From: Temnothorax longispinosus | Taxonomy: Eukaryota > Arthropoda > Insecta > Hymenoptera > Formicidae | NCBI RefSeq assembly: GCF_030848805.1 | Contig: NC_092362.1 | Location: 10,396,157 to 10,460,156 of the forward strand | Direction of reading: 5' to 3' | Length of the DNA stretch: 64,000 bases | Shown: one piece after another, positions 23,786 to 32,834 of the stretch | Position numbering within the stretch: position 1 is the first letter of the stretch | Layout: the number at the start of each line of letters is the position of its first letter | Translations under genes and position numbers: made by a program | Notes under the pieces: model-generated | Database searches by the model: none | The model's input: only the letters and a program-made list of their open reading frames with translations | What the model was told of the DNA's origin: nothing

Positions 23786-23947
23786 TCATTCGTCGACGAT
23801 CACTCTCGGATCGATATCGATGCTTAGCAATAAAATATATAATGTGTAAAGCGTGTAAATCAATGTAACTGTCTGTACGTCTGGGAAGGATATTATTAAA
23901 GGAATAAAGATTATTAACGTTACGACTAAGTATTCCTTCAGCCGCAT
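23786..23947 (-). CDS. Gene b, copy 2: two-segment membrane protein (53 aa)
   Basis: Starts MRLKEYLVVTLIIFIP, keeps FPDVQT and LYTLYILLLS, and ends DPRVIVDE. Start, length and topology match the other three copies. It follows gene a by 17 bp on the - strand. Confidence 0.75.
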   Translation of the reverse strand: MRLKEYLVVTLIIFIPLIISFPDVQTVTLIYTLYTLYILLLSIDIDPRVIVDE

Positions 23948-23964
23948 GATTCTGATTGGTTGTT

Positions 23965-24093
23965 CTAAGTTAGATAATAAGGTTCTGCTTTCACCCGTTG
24001 TGAATGGGCTAATAACAATGTACATATAATTGCTATTGCAAATACAATGAAAATAAATGCCAAAACTACTATACAAAATCTATCCGAATTCAT
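23965..24093 (-). CDS. Gene a, copy 2: single-helix membrane protein (42 aa)
   Basis: Starts MNSDRFCIVVLAF, then a hydrophobic helix (IVFAIAIICTLLLAH), ending KAEPYYLT. Length is identical to copies 1 and 4. Confidence 0.72.
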   Translation of the reverse strand: MNSDRFCIVVLAFIFIVFAIAIICTLLLAHSQRVKAEPYYLT

Positions 24094-24312
24094 CTCTTTC
24101 AAAATTATGACCTTGGCCTCCTATTGGCTCTTTTCTTTACTCTACTGATTCTAATGACTTTAATGACTCTACTAATTGAATAATGGGTTTTTGGTGCAAG
24201 GATCGTTGGGATTGGTCAATGTATGTGTTTGTAAGGTAATATAGTCTTTTTTCTACGTCAGTCTTGTTTTAATCGGTCTCTTATACATAGTTGGCGCTCG
24301 CTTACGCCTGTT

Positions 24313-24585
24313 TGTAGGGAGCAGCATATCTGTCTCCCTTCCGATTGGTCAGCCCCCTCTCCTGCGCTAGCAAGAGAGTGGAGAGTTACGAGGTTGGCAG
24401 AACTGAGTCTCGACGACCGTTAGAATTGTACTGACTTTCGTGGCTGTTGCGTGGTCTGTAATAAAGTATTATTTTATCTCCAGTAATCGAGTGTGTAATT
24501 ATTCCTCGATACCTCTCGACAAGACGTCGGTAGTAGGCCGACACCCGGAGGCATAATCGACCTCCTGCGGTACCAAATACCTACA
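24313..24585 (+). repeat. 5' LTR of gypsy element
   Basis: 273 bp, TG...CA, containing AATAAAGTATT near 24460. Followed one base later by the primer-binding site. Confidence 0.95.
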
Positions 24586-25332
24586 TTGGTGACCCCGACT
24601 GAAAAACATGCAACGGTTCTTGCACAAATTGCTACCGGAAGCCCGAGTCAGAGATAAATCCTCGTGTGGACCAATTTTCCCCGAGGAACCGACGCAGAAG
24701 TAGCAGATCGAATTACCCGCAACCGCAAGGTACATTCCTATGCCTGCGTCCCTGGCTGTTAATTGCCCACGCTGCGGCCAACCAGCCTTGCCGCGCCGAA
24801 ACATTTTTCGGGCGGCCATTTTTCTTGCCGCGCTTTTTGCACGAGGCGTGCACGTGAGACCCCACCGGCGCCCGGGTGGCCACAGCGGTTCTGCCGTCTT
24901 GTTACCACGACCATCTCCTGGTGTGCGTCTGGCCCTTCTCCGCCGCCGCCGTTACCGCCTTCTCCTGATGGTGTGCGACCGGCTTTTCTTCGCCGATACC
25001 ACGGATGGTCAACTTCGCTGTCGCCTCATCGATTGGATTGCGTGAAGCCGACACCGGCGCCTTGGATTCCGTCGTCGTTGAGACATTTAATGCGTGAAGC
25101 CAACGTCTCCGGCGCCTTGGGTCCCATCGTCACCGGGGCTTTAGATTCTACCCAGACTACAGTAATTAAACGAAGGATAGTAATCCGCCCCGCGCCGTCA
25201 TTTCTTAACACTCGTGTCGTTTATATCGTTTATATCGTCTAACGCCCATGTCGCTTATATTATTTAACGCTCATGTTGTTTATGCTGTTTATCGCTCTCG
25301 TTTTGCTAGTAGCTTACTATAAATTTAAAACA
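24586..25332 (+). other. Gypsy leader between primer-binding site and gag
   Basis: Non-coding leader. It includes a short imperfect duplication (GTGAAGCC...GGCGCCTTGG near 25040 and 25095). Confidence 0.6.
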
Positions 25333-26322
25333 ATGTCGGACGCGGCTCTTCAAACACGCGCAGAGGCAGCGGAAGCTCAGCTAAACGCTCAGGGCCCCGA
25401 TTCAGTCACCTCGGACGCGATTGATAATAATATTGTAATTCCGTGTATAGATAACCTATGGGTCCCCAAGCTCCCCCCGTTTTCACAAGTTGACCCAGAA
25501 TTGTGGTTCATCCAGGCTGAGATTCTCATGAGAAATTCTAGGATCACTGCAGAGTTCACTAAAGCCGATACCGTACTTGCTGCACTCGATGCCGAAGTAG
25601 TGGGACACGTAAGGGACATAATTGCTTTAAACCCTTCCCCAACGGATATTTATAAGCAGATTAAAGCTCGAATTATCGCGGCATATGCACCTTCGGTCGA
25701 AACAAAATTGCGAAAACTTTTAACGAGACAAGTCGGGACCGACGGAAAACCTTCGTTAATCCTCAGTCGACTGCGCAGTCTTAATGACGGGAACTTAGAT
25801 GATAATGTAATAAAATCAATTTTTTTGGACCATCTACCACCCAATCACCGCGCGATCCTGATAGCTACGGAAATTACCGACCTCAACCGTCTAGCCGAAA
25901 CCGCCGACCAAATGGCTGAGAGCAATATCGGAGGCGAGTCTTACGCGTCCGCCGTAATCAAGGGGAATTCACCCCCTCCCGCAAAAACCGAGATGCAGCA
26001 ACTTCGCGATATGATGGCCGATATGCTGGCTTCATTTAAAAAAAGAATTAAATTCGCGCTCGCGTCCGCGATCCAACCTCCGCTCCGTGAAAGATCCAAA
26101 AAACTAAAACAGCCTTTCCGTTCGGAGACGGTCGGCAAGGGCCTTCAGATTTCTAACCGTCTCCACGTCCGTGATCGTACCAGTGGCCAAATGTTCCTTG
26201 TCGATACAGGCGCGGATATCTCTCTTGTACCCGCTATCGATAAGATCAAGGGAAAGCCTTCCGAATTAAAGCTCTTCGCAGCAAATGATACGCGTATCGA
26301 CGTTCGGGGAATCTCTTCGTGA
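25333..26322 (+). CDS. gag: Gypsy gag with protease at its C-terminus
   Basis: The start ATG at 25333 gives MSDAALQTRAEAAEA. The capsid-like part includes LPPFSQVDPELWFIQAE and LNDGNLDDNVIKSIFLDHLP, as in insect gypsy-type gag proteins. Near 26200 is the aspartic protease active site VDTGADISLVP. No zinc knuckle is visible between capsid and protease, so a segment seems lost near 26040. The frame ends at 26322, a few codons into the next domain. The pol frame resumes with an overlap, consistent with a frameshift mutation or a programmed shift. Confidence 0.85.
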   Translation: MSDAALQTRAEAAEAQLNAQGPDSVTSDAIDNNIVIPCIDNLWVPKLPPFSQVDPELWFIQAEILMRNSRITAEFTKADTVLAALDAEVVGHVRDIIALNPSPTDIYKQIKARIIAAYAPSVETKLRKLLTRQVGTDGKPSLILSRLRSLNDGNLDDNVIKSIFLDHLPPNHRAILIATEITDLNRLAETADQMAESNIGGESYASAVIKGNSPPPAKTEMQQLRDMMADMLASFKKRIKFALASAIQPPLRERSKKLKQPFRSETVGKGLQISNRLHVRDRTSGQMFLVDTGADISLVPAIDKIKGKPSELKLFAANDTRIDVRGISS

Positions 26323-28804
26323 GCTTGACCTCGGTTTAAGACGACCAATTCGATGGAATTTTTGCATTGCCGCAGTTCCGTACTCCATCATTGGCGCCGA
26401 CTTACTATCGCATTACGGGTTAATAGTAGATTTAAAACGACGACGTCTTATAGATTCCACTACTAAATTATATACCCTCGCGATTAAAAAACCAGCCCCG
26501 ATACATTCGATTAATACGATTAAATCTTCCTCTGAGTTTTCCAAAATACTCAAGGAATTTCCGCAAATAACAGGAGCCCTTCCCCTCGCCCCGCCGTCCA
26601 ATTGTGACGTGTTTCATCATATTATCACCACCGGCCCTCCAGTCGCTTCGCGCGCTAGGCGCCTTCCTCCTGATAAACTTAAGGCCGCAAAGGCCGAGAT
26701 TAGAGCTTTAGTCGAAGCAGGCATTTGCCGCCCCTCTAGCAGTCCTTGGGCCAGTCCCATTCATTTAGTCCGTAAAAAAGACGGCTCCTGGCGGGTGTGC
26801 GGTGATTACCGCGGTGTAAATGCAATCACGCGACCTGATAGATACCCCACCCCCCATCTGCATGACTGCTCCGTTAATCTACACGGGAAAACAATTTTTT
26901 CATCCCTCGACTTATATAGAGCCTATAATCAAATTCCAATGGCCCCCGAGGACATTGAGAAAACAGCTATCATAACCCCTTTCGGGTTATTCGAATACTT
27001 ATTTATGACCTTTGGCCTTCGTAATGCCGGTCAATCCTTCCAACGATATATAAATCGCGCCTTAGGCGATCTAGATTTTGTTTTTATTTATATGGATGAT
27101 ATCCTAATTGCTTCTTCTTCTCCAGAGGAGCATGCTAAACATTTACGCATTGTATTCCAAAGGCTTAAAGAGTTCCACCTCCGCCTTAATGTTGAAAAAT
27201 GCATATTCGGCGCACATGAACTAAAGTTTCTCGGGTATATAATTAATGGTAAAGGAATCAGCCCCATCCCAGAGAAAGTTGAGGCGATTACCAAATTTCC
27301 TAGACCCAAAACCATCGCCGACCTACGCCGTTTTCTCGGCATGATAAATTTTTACCGTCGCAACATCCCTCGCGCGGCAGAAGCTCAAGCACCACTAAAT
27401 GCATTACTAGTCGACTCGCGTAAAAACGATAAGCGTGTAATTGTATGGTCTGACGAATTAATCGAAGCGTTTGAAAAGACCAAAAACGGCCTTGCTAACG
27501 CTGCAATGCTGGTGCATCCCCATATTGGCGCGGAACTCCGTATAGTCGCGGATGCCTCCGATTTCGCCATGGGGGCAGTTCTTGAACAGAAAAAACGGGA
27601 TACTTGGGAGCCCCTAGCATTTTTTTCGCATAAATTCTCCCCCGCGCAAACTCGGTATAGCGCTTACGACCGAGAACTCACGGCAATTTTTGAAGCCGTT
27701 AATTACTTTCGTCATTTTGTAGAAGGACGCGAGTTTAAAATTTTGACCGACCATAAACCGCTCATGTACGCGTTTATGCAACGGTCTGACAAGGCGTCCC
27801 CGCGACAACTACGCCAATTGTCATATATCGCGCAGTTCACAACGCATATTGAACATGTCGCTGGTTCACAAAATGTTGTCGCGGATTCGCTTTCGCGGAT
27901 CGATTCCCTGCGTTTGCCGGTTGAATTTAATCTTAATGAGCTCGCCGAGCTACAAAAGAACGACGAGCAACTCAAGTTGATTGCTAACGCCCCCGATCAT
28001 CCTTTAAAGTTGAAGAAAATTCAGTGGGGCCCAGATCACACAACTGTATATTGCGAAATCTCGGGCGAAGCTATTCGGCCATATGTCCCCGATAGTCTCC
28101 GTGTTAATGTATTTCAAATGTTTCATAACCCAGCCCATCCGAGTGGCAAAATTACCGATCGCACTATCCGACAGCGTTATGTCTGGCCTGACATGCACCG
28201 CGATATCGCTAAATGGTGTAAAAACTGTATCAAATGTCAGCAAGCGAAAATCTCTCGTCACGTAAAACTAACTCCTGAGCACTTTGTTGCTCCCGACGGG
28301 CGATTTGATCAGGTACATATTGACATTATCGGCCCATTGCTTCTTTCTGAGGGTTACTCTTATTGTCTCACTATGATCGACAGATTTTCGCGTTGGGCCG
28401 AGGCAATTCCTCTTAAAGATATCTCTGCACAAACTGTTGCTAGAGCATTTTACGACACGTGGATTTCCCGTTACGGAACCCCTCGATTACTAACTACGGA
28501 TCAGGGAGCCCAATTCGAATCCCGCCTATTCGAGGCGTTACTTTCATTAATCGGTTGCGAACGAATTCGTACAACCGCCTACCACCCGGCGTCAAACGGC
28601 ATGATTGAACGTTGGCACCGGGTGCTTAAAGCCGCAATCATGTGCCATGCCGATGCGTGCTGGACGCGTACCTTGTCTACCGTTCTATTAGGACTTCGGT
28701 CGCACGTCCGTGCTGACACAAATGCGTCTCCCGCTGAATTTATGTTCGGGACGACCTTACGACTTCCCGGGGAATTCTTTCTTCCCGACGATTTTACACC
28801 CTAA
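26320..28804 (+). CDS. pol: Gypsy pol: reverse transcriptase, RNase H, integrase (truncated by inserted repeat)
   Basis: Domains in order: reverse transcriptase (SPIHLVRKKDGSWRVCGDYR, then YMDD near 27090); RNase H (VADASDFAMGAVL, ILTDHKPLMYAF); integrase with the HHCC finger (CKNCIKC) and DDE core (HIDIIGP, TTDQGAQFES, NGMIERWHR). This frame stops at 28802, where a CCTAA tract breaks it. The missing C-terminal part continues at 28820-29217. All catalytic residues I can check are present. Confidence 0.92.
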
Positions 28805-28819
28805 CCTAACCTAACCCTA
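28799..28819 (-). repeat. Interstitial telomere-type repeat inside gypsy pol
   Basis: The + strand reads CCCTAACCTAACCTAACCCT here, about four TTAGG units on the - strand. It interrupts the integrase frame and brings a stop. See findings. Confidence 0.85.
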
Positions 28820-29217
28820 ATTATTTCCTTGAAGAGTTTCGCGAATATATGCGCCAAGTCCGGCCGGTTCCCGTCGCGCACAAACATAAAAAACGCGCCT
28901 TTTATTTTAAAGATTTATATAATTGTACTCATGTGTTTTTACGCAATATGGCTAAAAGGGCGTTAGAGCGCCCGTACACCGGTCCGCACAAGGTAGTGCA
29001 ACGCATCTCGAAGCGCGTATTCAATATTAATATCAACGGAAACACAAAAAGCGTGTCCGTCGATTTATTAAAACCGGCATATTTTGTCCCTGACGACCCC
29101 GCCGACCACCCATCAACCTCCGAGAACATACTCAACCGGAATGTAAATCCGAACCCAGCGCTTAAGACCTATTCTCGTAAGACTGTCACATTTGCGCCGT
29201 CCACTAAACCAAAGTGA
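28820..29217 (+). pseudogene. Integrase C-terminal part, separated from pol
   Basis: The frame resumes with FLEEFREYMRQVRPVP and includes RPYTGPHKVVQRISKRVF and VSVDLLKPAY, the usual C-terminal tail of gypsy integrases. It lacks a start of its own and would be made only as part of pol. Confidence 0.8.
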
Positions 29218-29370
29218 TTTTATTAGTTATGTCGGCTCAAATTACGTTTAAGCGTATAATGTTTCTAGTTAAGGTATTGTTAACCTCGTATAATAGCACC
29301 TGGCCAAACGCATAAGCTCATTAGTGCAATGTTACTTATTATTTATTTCGTTAACACTCGGGGGGGAGGG

Positions 29371-29643
29371 TGTAGGGAGCAGCATATCTGTCTCCCTTCC
29401 GATTGGTCAGCCCCCTCTCCTGCGCTAGCAAGAGAGTGGAGAGTTACGAGGTTGGCAGAACTGAGTCTCGACGACCGTTAGAATTGTACTGACTCTCGTG
29501 GCTGTTGCGTGGTCTGTAATAAAGTATTATTTTATCTCCAGTAATCGAGTGTGTAATTATTCCTCGATACCTCTCGACAAGACGTCGGTAGTAGGCCGAC
29601 ACCCGGAGGCATAATCGACCTCCTGCGGTACCAAATACCTACA
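29371..29643 (+). repeat. 3' LTR of gypsy element
   Basis: 273 bp copy of the 5' LTR, preceded by the purine tract at 29361-29370. Confidence 0.95.
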
Positions 29644-29647
29644 TGTT

Positions 29648-29880
29648 CGCGCATTCGCTCCCACACTTCTGATAAAACTTATAATAAATCGTACGAATAT
29701 AATATTCTTGTGCTCATTGGCACTTGTCGCTATCAATCTATATAAAATAACTAATAAAATTAAAGAAATTATAAAATCGAATGTAAAACTTAATCCTTCT
29801 CGCTCTTTGGCATGCGTTACGCTAACTTGCGAATAAAATGTAATAAAATAAAAATGTAATTTAAAATTAATAATGCACAC
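29648..29880 (-). pseudogene. Small membrane-type frame split by the gypsy insertion
   Basis: On the - strand a frame starting at 29880 (MCIINFKLHFYF) with a hydrophobic segment (FIISLILLVILYRLI) runs to the insertion edge. The same frame is open for a few more codons beyond the element, left of 24309. It lies between f and a. Similar-sized hydrophobic frames sit here in G1 and G4, but I could not align them convincingly. Confidence 0.35.
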
Positions 29881-29926
29881 AGATAAATATTATAAAAGGG
29901 GTGAGTTTAGTGTTAGCAGTCACGGT

Positions 29927-30340
29927 TCACAGTTCCGTGAACTGCGATTGGCTCTGGGGCATCTCCGCCTCGATCACCTCCTCCGCCGCCGGTGGTTGGC
30001 TGATGGCCTCGACGACAACCTCGCCTGTTCCAGCGGGCTGTTCGGCTTCCTCCTGGAGTATGATCGCCTCCGCTACACCCTCTGGTATTAACTGGAGGAT
30101 CTGCGCGACCTCGGTATCCTCCTCGACGGTCGGCTCCCCCTGATTGGCCACCTGGGTCAATGGCTTCGTCGGCTCGATCACGCCCGTCCTCGGCACCTCT
30201 GCCCTCTGATCGCTCATCGGGTCCACGAAGTCGACTGCGGCGCAATCAGAACTCGACGTTGGAACGAGTGATATATCACCCGGTTCCAAGGTTGTGACCG
30301 GATCAACGATTGATGATGTTAAAATAATGTTATTAGCCAC
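29927..30340 (-). CDS. Gene f, copy 2: acidic QPAG protein (137 aa)
   Basis: The longest copy. It starts to the right of the unit joint and reads through it as DPVTTLEPG. It then has VAQILQLIPEGVAEAI and EQPAGTGEVVVEAI, ending SQSQFTEL. The conserved core is IL-x2-IP-x2-VA...QPAG-x2-E. The protein is strongly acidic, without cysteine-rich or membrane parts. The start beyond the joint may not be used; a splice acceptor near 30240 is possible. Confidence 0.55.
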   Translation of the reverse strand: MANNIILTSSIVDPVTTLEPGDISLVPTSSSDCAAVDFVDPMSDQRAEVPRTGVIEPTKPLTQVANQGEPTVEEDTEVAQILQLIPEGVAEAIILQEEAEQPAGTGEVVVEAISQPPAAEEVIEAEMPQSQSQFTEL

Positions 30341-31484
30341 TTACTACTTGGGCTGTTATTACGGTTGCCACTGTATCTTTCCGGGTGAATACAGAAACCC
30401 TGTTGCTATGCGGTGCCCCGTCCTTCCTTCAGGCTTAATGGCCGCCGGTATCTACGACGCGGACGTGTTCAAGGCCGTTGGCAACGCCCGTTTTATGCGC
30501 ACGTAGGATACGGTTATTGGGAGAGGATATTCACTGGGGTCGCGAATAACGAACGTTTGTTTATTATAAACAAATAATAATTTAATAATTTCACAGTTAC
30601 AGTACCTCGGTACACGAACGGACAGGTTCTATCGCGCGTTGACCTGCGTCGATTGTTAACGAACTCTGCAAACCGTCGCTTCGAGCTATATTCGGTCAAA
30701 TACCGTTAACGCGTGGTTAATCGTCGCGTAATTATCGTATACGGCCACGGGATAAGCAAGCTGAGTCGAGTTATTTCGCGCAACCGTCGAAACGTGTTGA
30801 CGCCTCGAGTTTCTCAAGCGAACTGTCCTAGAGGAGAGGGTCTCGTTTCCCCTCCTTAATACCTAGCGCAGGCGCGTAGCCTCGCATTTGCGCGCGAGAA
30901 TGATGTAATCGCGCGCTCTTTCCTATTCAACCTATCGCGTCGCTTGGTGACGAGCGACACGATCCTTGCGGCGCTTATCCCATCGGCTGAGCCGATCTCA
31001 TTGGCTCAGCTCAAAATTTGACTGAGATACCGTAGTAGCATCGCAACGGCGGACATGGGCTCTCGCTTCGGACGCGGCAACCAATGCCAGCCGTCGCAAT
31101 ATGCACAAAGTGCAAAATCGCGGCGAGTCACTCGGAACGTTTTCCGAGTGACCGAAAATGGTCTCTTTGACGTTCCCCATATCGACCAGGTAAGTAAACC
31201 ACGTACTAGAATCAATTTAATTAATTCCCCTTTTCTTTCAGGTACCGGGTTCTCCGCGGGATCGTCTCGCCCAAACAATGGACTGGTTCGTATCGTCGGT
31301 GAGTATCCGAACGGTAAGTATATAAAATAATTAAAATTGCATAATATTGCATGAAATACGACTAATCGTACTTGTCTCGACAGGGAAAACATAAAATAAA
31401 AGTTATACAATGCAAATTCGCGCTTCACGACACTGTCTCGCTTCGCGGAGCTACGCTTGCTTCCTATTGGTCGATTCGTCGCGC

Positions 31485-31703
31485 TCATCGGAAAAAGTTG
31501 CGCCTCGCGCTCTCATTGGCTCTGGGCCTCGCAAAATCATAAAATACTCTAAAATTCTGAAAAATGACATCAAACTGCCAGGAATCGTTCCTATTGGCTA
31601 TCGCTGTGTCGAGAATACTCAAAACTAATAGATCTAGAGAAACTAACGCGATTCTTAACAAAATAGACCGGGATGCGTCCCATTGGTCCTCGCGTGTCGG
31701 CAT
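31485..31703 (-). CDS. Gene c, copy 3 (72 aa)
   Basis: From MPTREDQWDASRSILLR to ANESARRNFFR. The frame is open 16 codons further upstream, but the MP start matches copy 1. The stop overlaps the next ATG (ATGA at 31485-31488). Confidence 0.6.
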   Translation of the reverse strand: MPTREDQWDASRSILLRIALVSLDLLVLSILDTAIANRNDSWQFDVIFQNFRVFYDFARPRANESARRNFFR

Positions 31704-31826
31704 TTCGCCTCTACTGTCAAACTTGTAATAAAATATGGTAAATAATGTCAAAATGTGTTTTCTTGAACCCTATTGGTCCTCGCGTCTCTGTGACGTCTTT
31801 ATGCATGCAAAATTGTGTGTGTCGGT

Positions 31827-31991
31827 TCATGGCTCTTCGGGAACCAATCGTGGCTCGATTTCGAGACTCAACAATAGTATGTAAAGTGTGTACAATATGT
31901 ATATGTTTAGGATAGTGGAAATGTCTGGAAATGTTATTACGACAGGAATGAATATGATTAGGGTTACGACGATGTACTCCTTGAACCTCAT
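31827..31991 (-). CDS. Gene b, copy 3: two-segment membrane protein (54 aa)
   Basis: From MRFKEYIVVTLIIFIP to EPRLVPEEP, with LYTLYILLLSLE. The ATG overlaps the stop of gene a (ATGA, 31988-31991), suggesting the two can be translated from one RNA by reinitiation. This copy is the most diverged in the middle (FPDISTILNI). Confidence 0.75.
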   Translation of the reverse strand: MRFKEYIVVTLIIFIPVVITFPDISTILNIYILYTLYILLLSLEIEPRLVPEEP

Positions 31992-32098
31992 GGCTTCGCT
32001 GTGATAGAGTAGATTGCGTATAGACTGTATAATATTAATGTGGAAAACAACAAGAAAATTGCCGTTAATATTAACGAAGTGATCCTCTCGGGATCCAT
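31988..32098 (-). CDS. Gene a, copy 3: short form (36 aa)
   Basis: Starts MDPERITSLIL, one hydrophobic helix, ends SITAKP. It keeps the MD-x2-(K/R) start and position of the other copies but little sequence beyond that. It overlaps gene b by 4 bp. Confidence 0.6.
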   Translation of the reverse strand: MDPERITSLILTAIFLLFSTLILYSLYAIYSITAKP

Positions 32099-32480
32099 CT
32101 CCGACTGTGTTCCAGGCTCTGATTGGCCTATCAATGACTCTAAATTTAATCGAATTATGCAAAGGTGCTTTGGGATTGGTAGGATTGGTTAATGTGTAAA
32201 TTGTGTGTTTTTACAAAAGTTCAAGTGTATTATTAGAAATTAAAAGTGTATTACATGCATACGTGCTCTTTGTCGCAAACAAAAATAAAAAGACTCTTTC
32301 TTTCGCCCTATCGTTCTTTGGCTTGTCAAATCTATCTTATCGCACTTATGGCGTTTGTAACTCGCTACTTGTCTTCGCGATATTAACTCTCGTATGATAA
32401 AAGGTTATAATATTAAAATAAAATAAAATAAAATATGAAAAGAGGGGTGTTTTCGCACGGGTCTCTGCCTCGGCGTCTCC

Positions 32481-32729
32481 CTATTGGCTCGTCCTAGGTC
32501 CCGACTCGTCCTGCCGTCCCTCCGCCTGGGATTGCTGGATCGGTGGCTCGTCGTCGTCCTCCGGAACTGCCTCTGAACCAGCGGGCTGTTTCGCCTCGCT
32601 CCCAACGATCACCTGAGCTACCTCGTCTGGAATCCGCTGCAGGATCTCGCCGATTTCAACGCTCTCAAAACTGGCGTCTCTTACTTCTTCGTTGGCCGCT
32701 ACGCTGGCCGGTCGCGGTGTGCCCGACAT
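32481..32729 (-). CDS. Gene f, copy 3: acidic QPAG protein (82 aa)
   Basis: Starts MSGTPRPASVAANEE, then ASFESVEIGEILQRIP, DEVAQVIVG and KQPAGSEAVPEDDDEPP. It matches the cores of copies 1 and 2. The only copy that starts inside its unit without needing read-through of the joint. Confidence 0.62.
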   Translation of the reverse strand: MSGTPRPASVAANEEVRDASFESVEIGEILQRIPDEVAQVIVGSEAKQPAGSEAVPEDDDEPPIQQSQAEGRQDESGPRTSQ

Positions 32730-32834
32730 TCCCCGGTTCGTCGGTCCTCAGGGTAGTCTTCCGTGGGTTCCACGAATACCGGTGCGCCTCGACCAGAACC
32801 CGACAATGAAGTGGTAGGTTCACCCTGCGACTTC

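Larger units (their letters stand above)
24313..29643 (+). mobile_element. Ty3/gypsy LTR retrotransposon
   Basis: Two LTRs of 273 bp (24313-24585 and 29371-29643) start TGTAGGGAGC and end ACCTACA. The 4 bp duplication TGTT flanks them (24309-24312, 29644-29647). A primer-binding site TGGTGACCCCGACTG follows the 5' LTR at 24587. A purine tract GGGGGGAGGG precedes the 3' LTR. The LTRs look nearly identical, so insertion is recent, but gag/pol has a frameshift and a CCTAA insertion. No envelope gene is seen. Confidence 0.95.
22052..30287 (+). repeat. Array unit G2 (type III, split by a gypsy element)
   Basis: The joint here is only AAGGTT (22052-22057), one 5 bp telomere step shorter than usual. 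Then come the hairpin module with stem CTGTATTT/AAATACAG (22133-22156), the 19 bp palindrome (22318-22336), the 11 bp-stem hairpin (23151-23175), a splice donor at 23212, and cassette genes c, b, a and f on the - strand. The Ty3/gypsy element at 24313-29643 separates a from f. Without it the unit would be about 2.9 kb. Confidence 0.85.
30288..32834 (+). repeat. Array unit G3 (type III, uninterrupted)
   Basis: The cleanest type III unit. The joint is AAGGTT only (30288-30293). Then come the hairpin module, the 19 bp palindrome (30556-30574), the GCTGAGCC hairpin near 30985, the 11 bp-stem hairpin (31127-31152), a splice donor at 31190, an acceptor near 31240, donors near 31300, and an acceptor near 31381. 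Genes c, b, a and f follow on the - strand, with ATTGG boxes throughout. It ends at the joint of unit D. Confidence 0.88.

Noticed and set aside
30294..30506. + strand frame starting MTGSTIDDVKIM at the G3 unit start, similar in G4
   Set aside because: G1 stops after a few codons and G2 is out of frame; the shared sequence is better explained by the conserved hairpin and flanking DNA.
17574..32834. Penelope/Athena-type telomeric retroelements with hammerhead ribozymes
   Set aside because: I found no CTGATGA...GAAA hammerhead core and no Penelope reverse transcriptase in the units.
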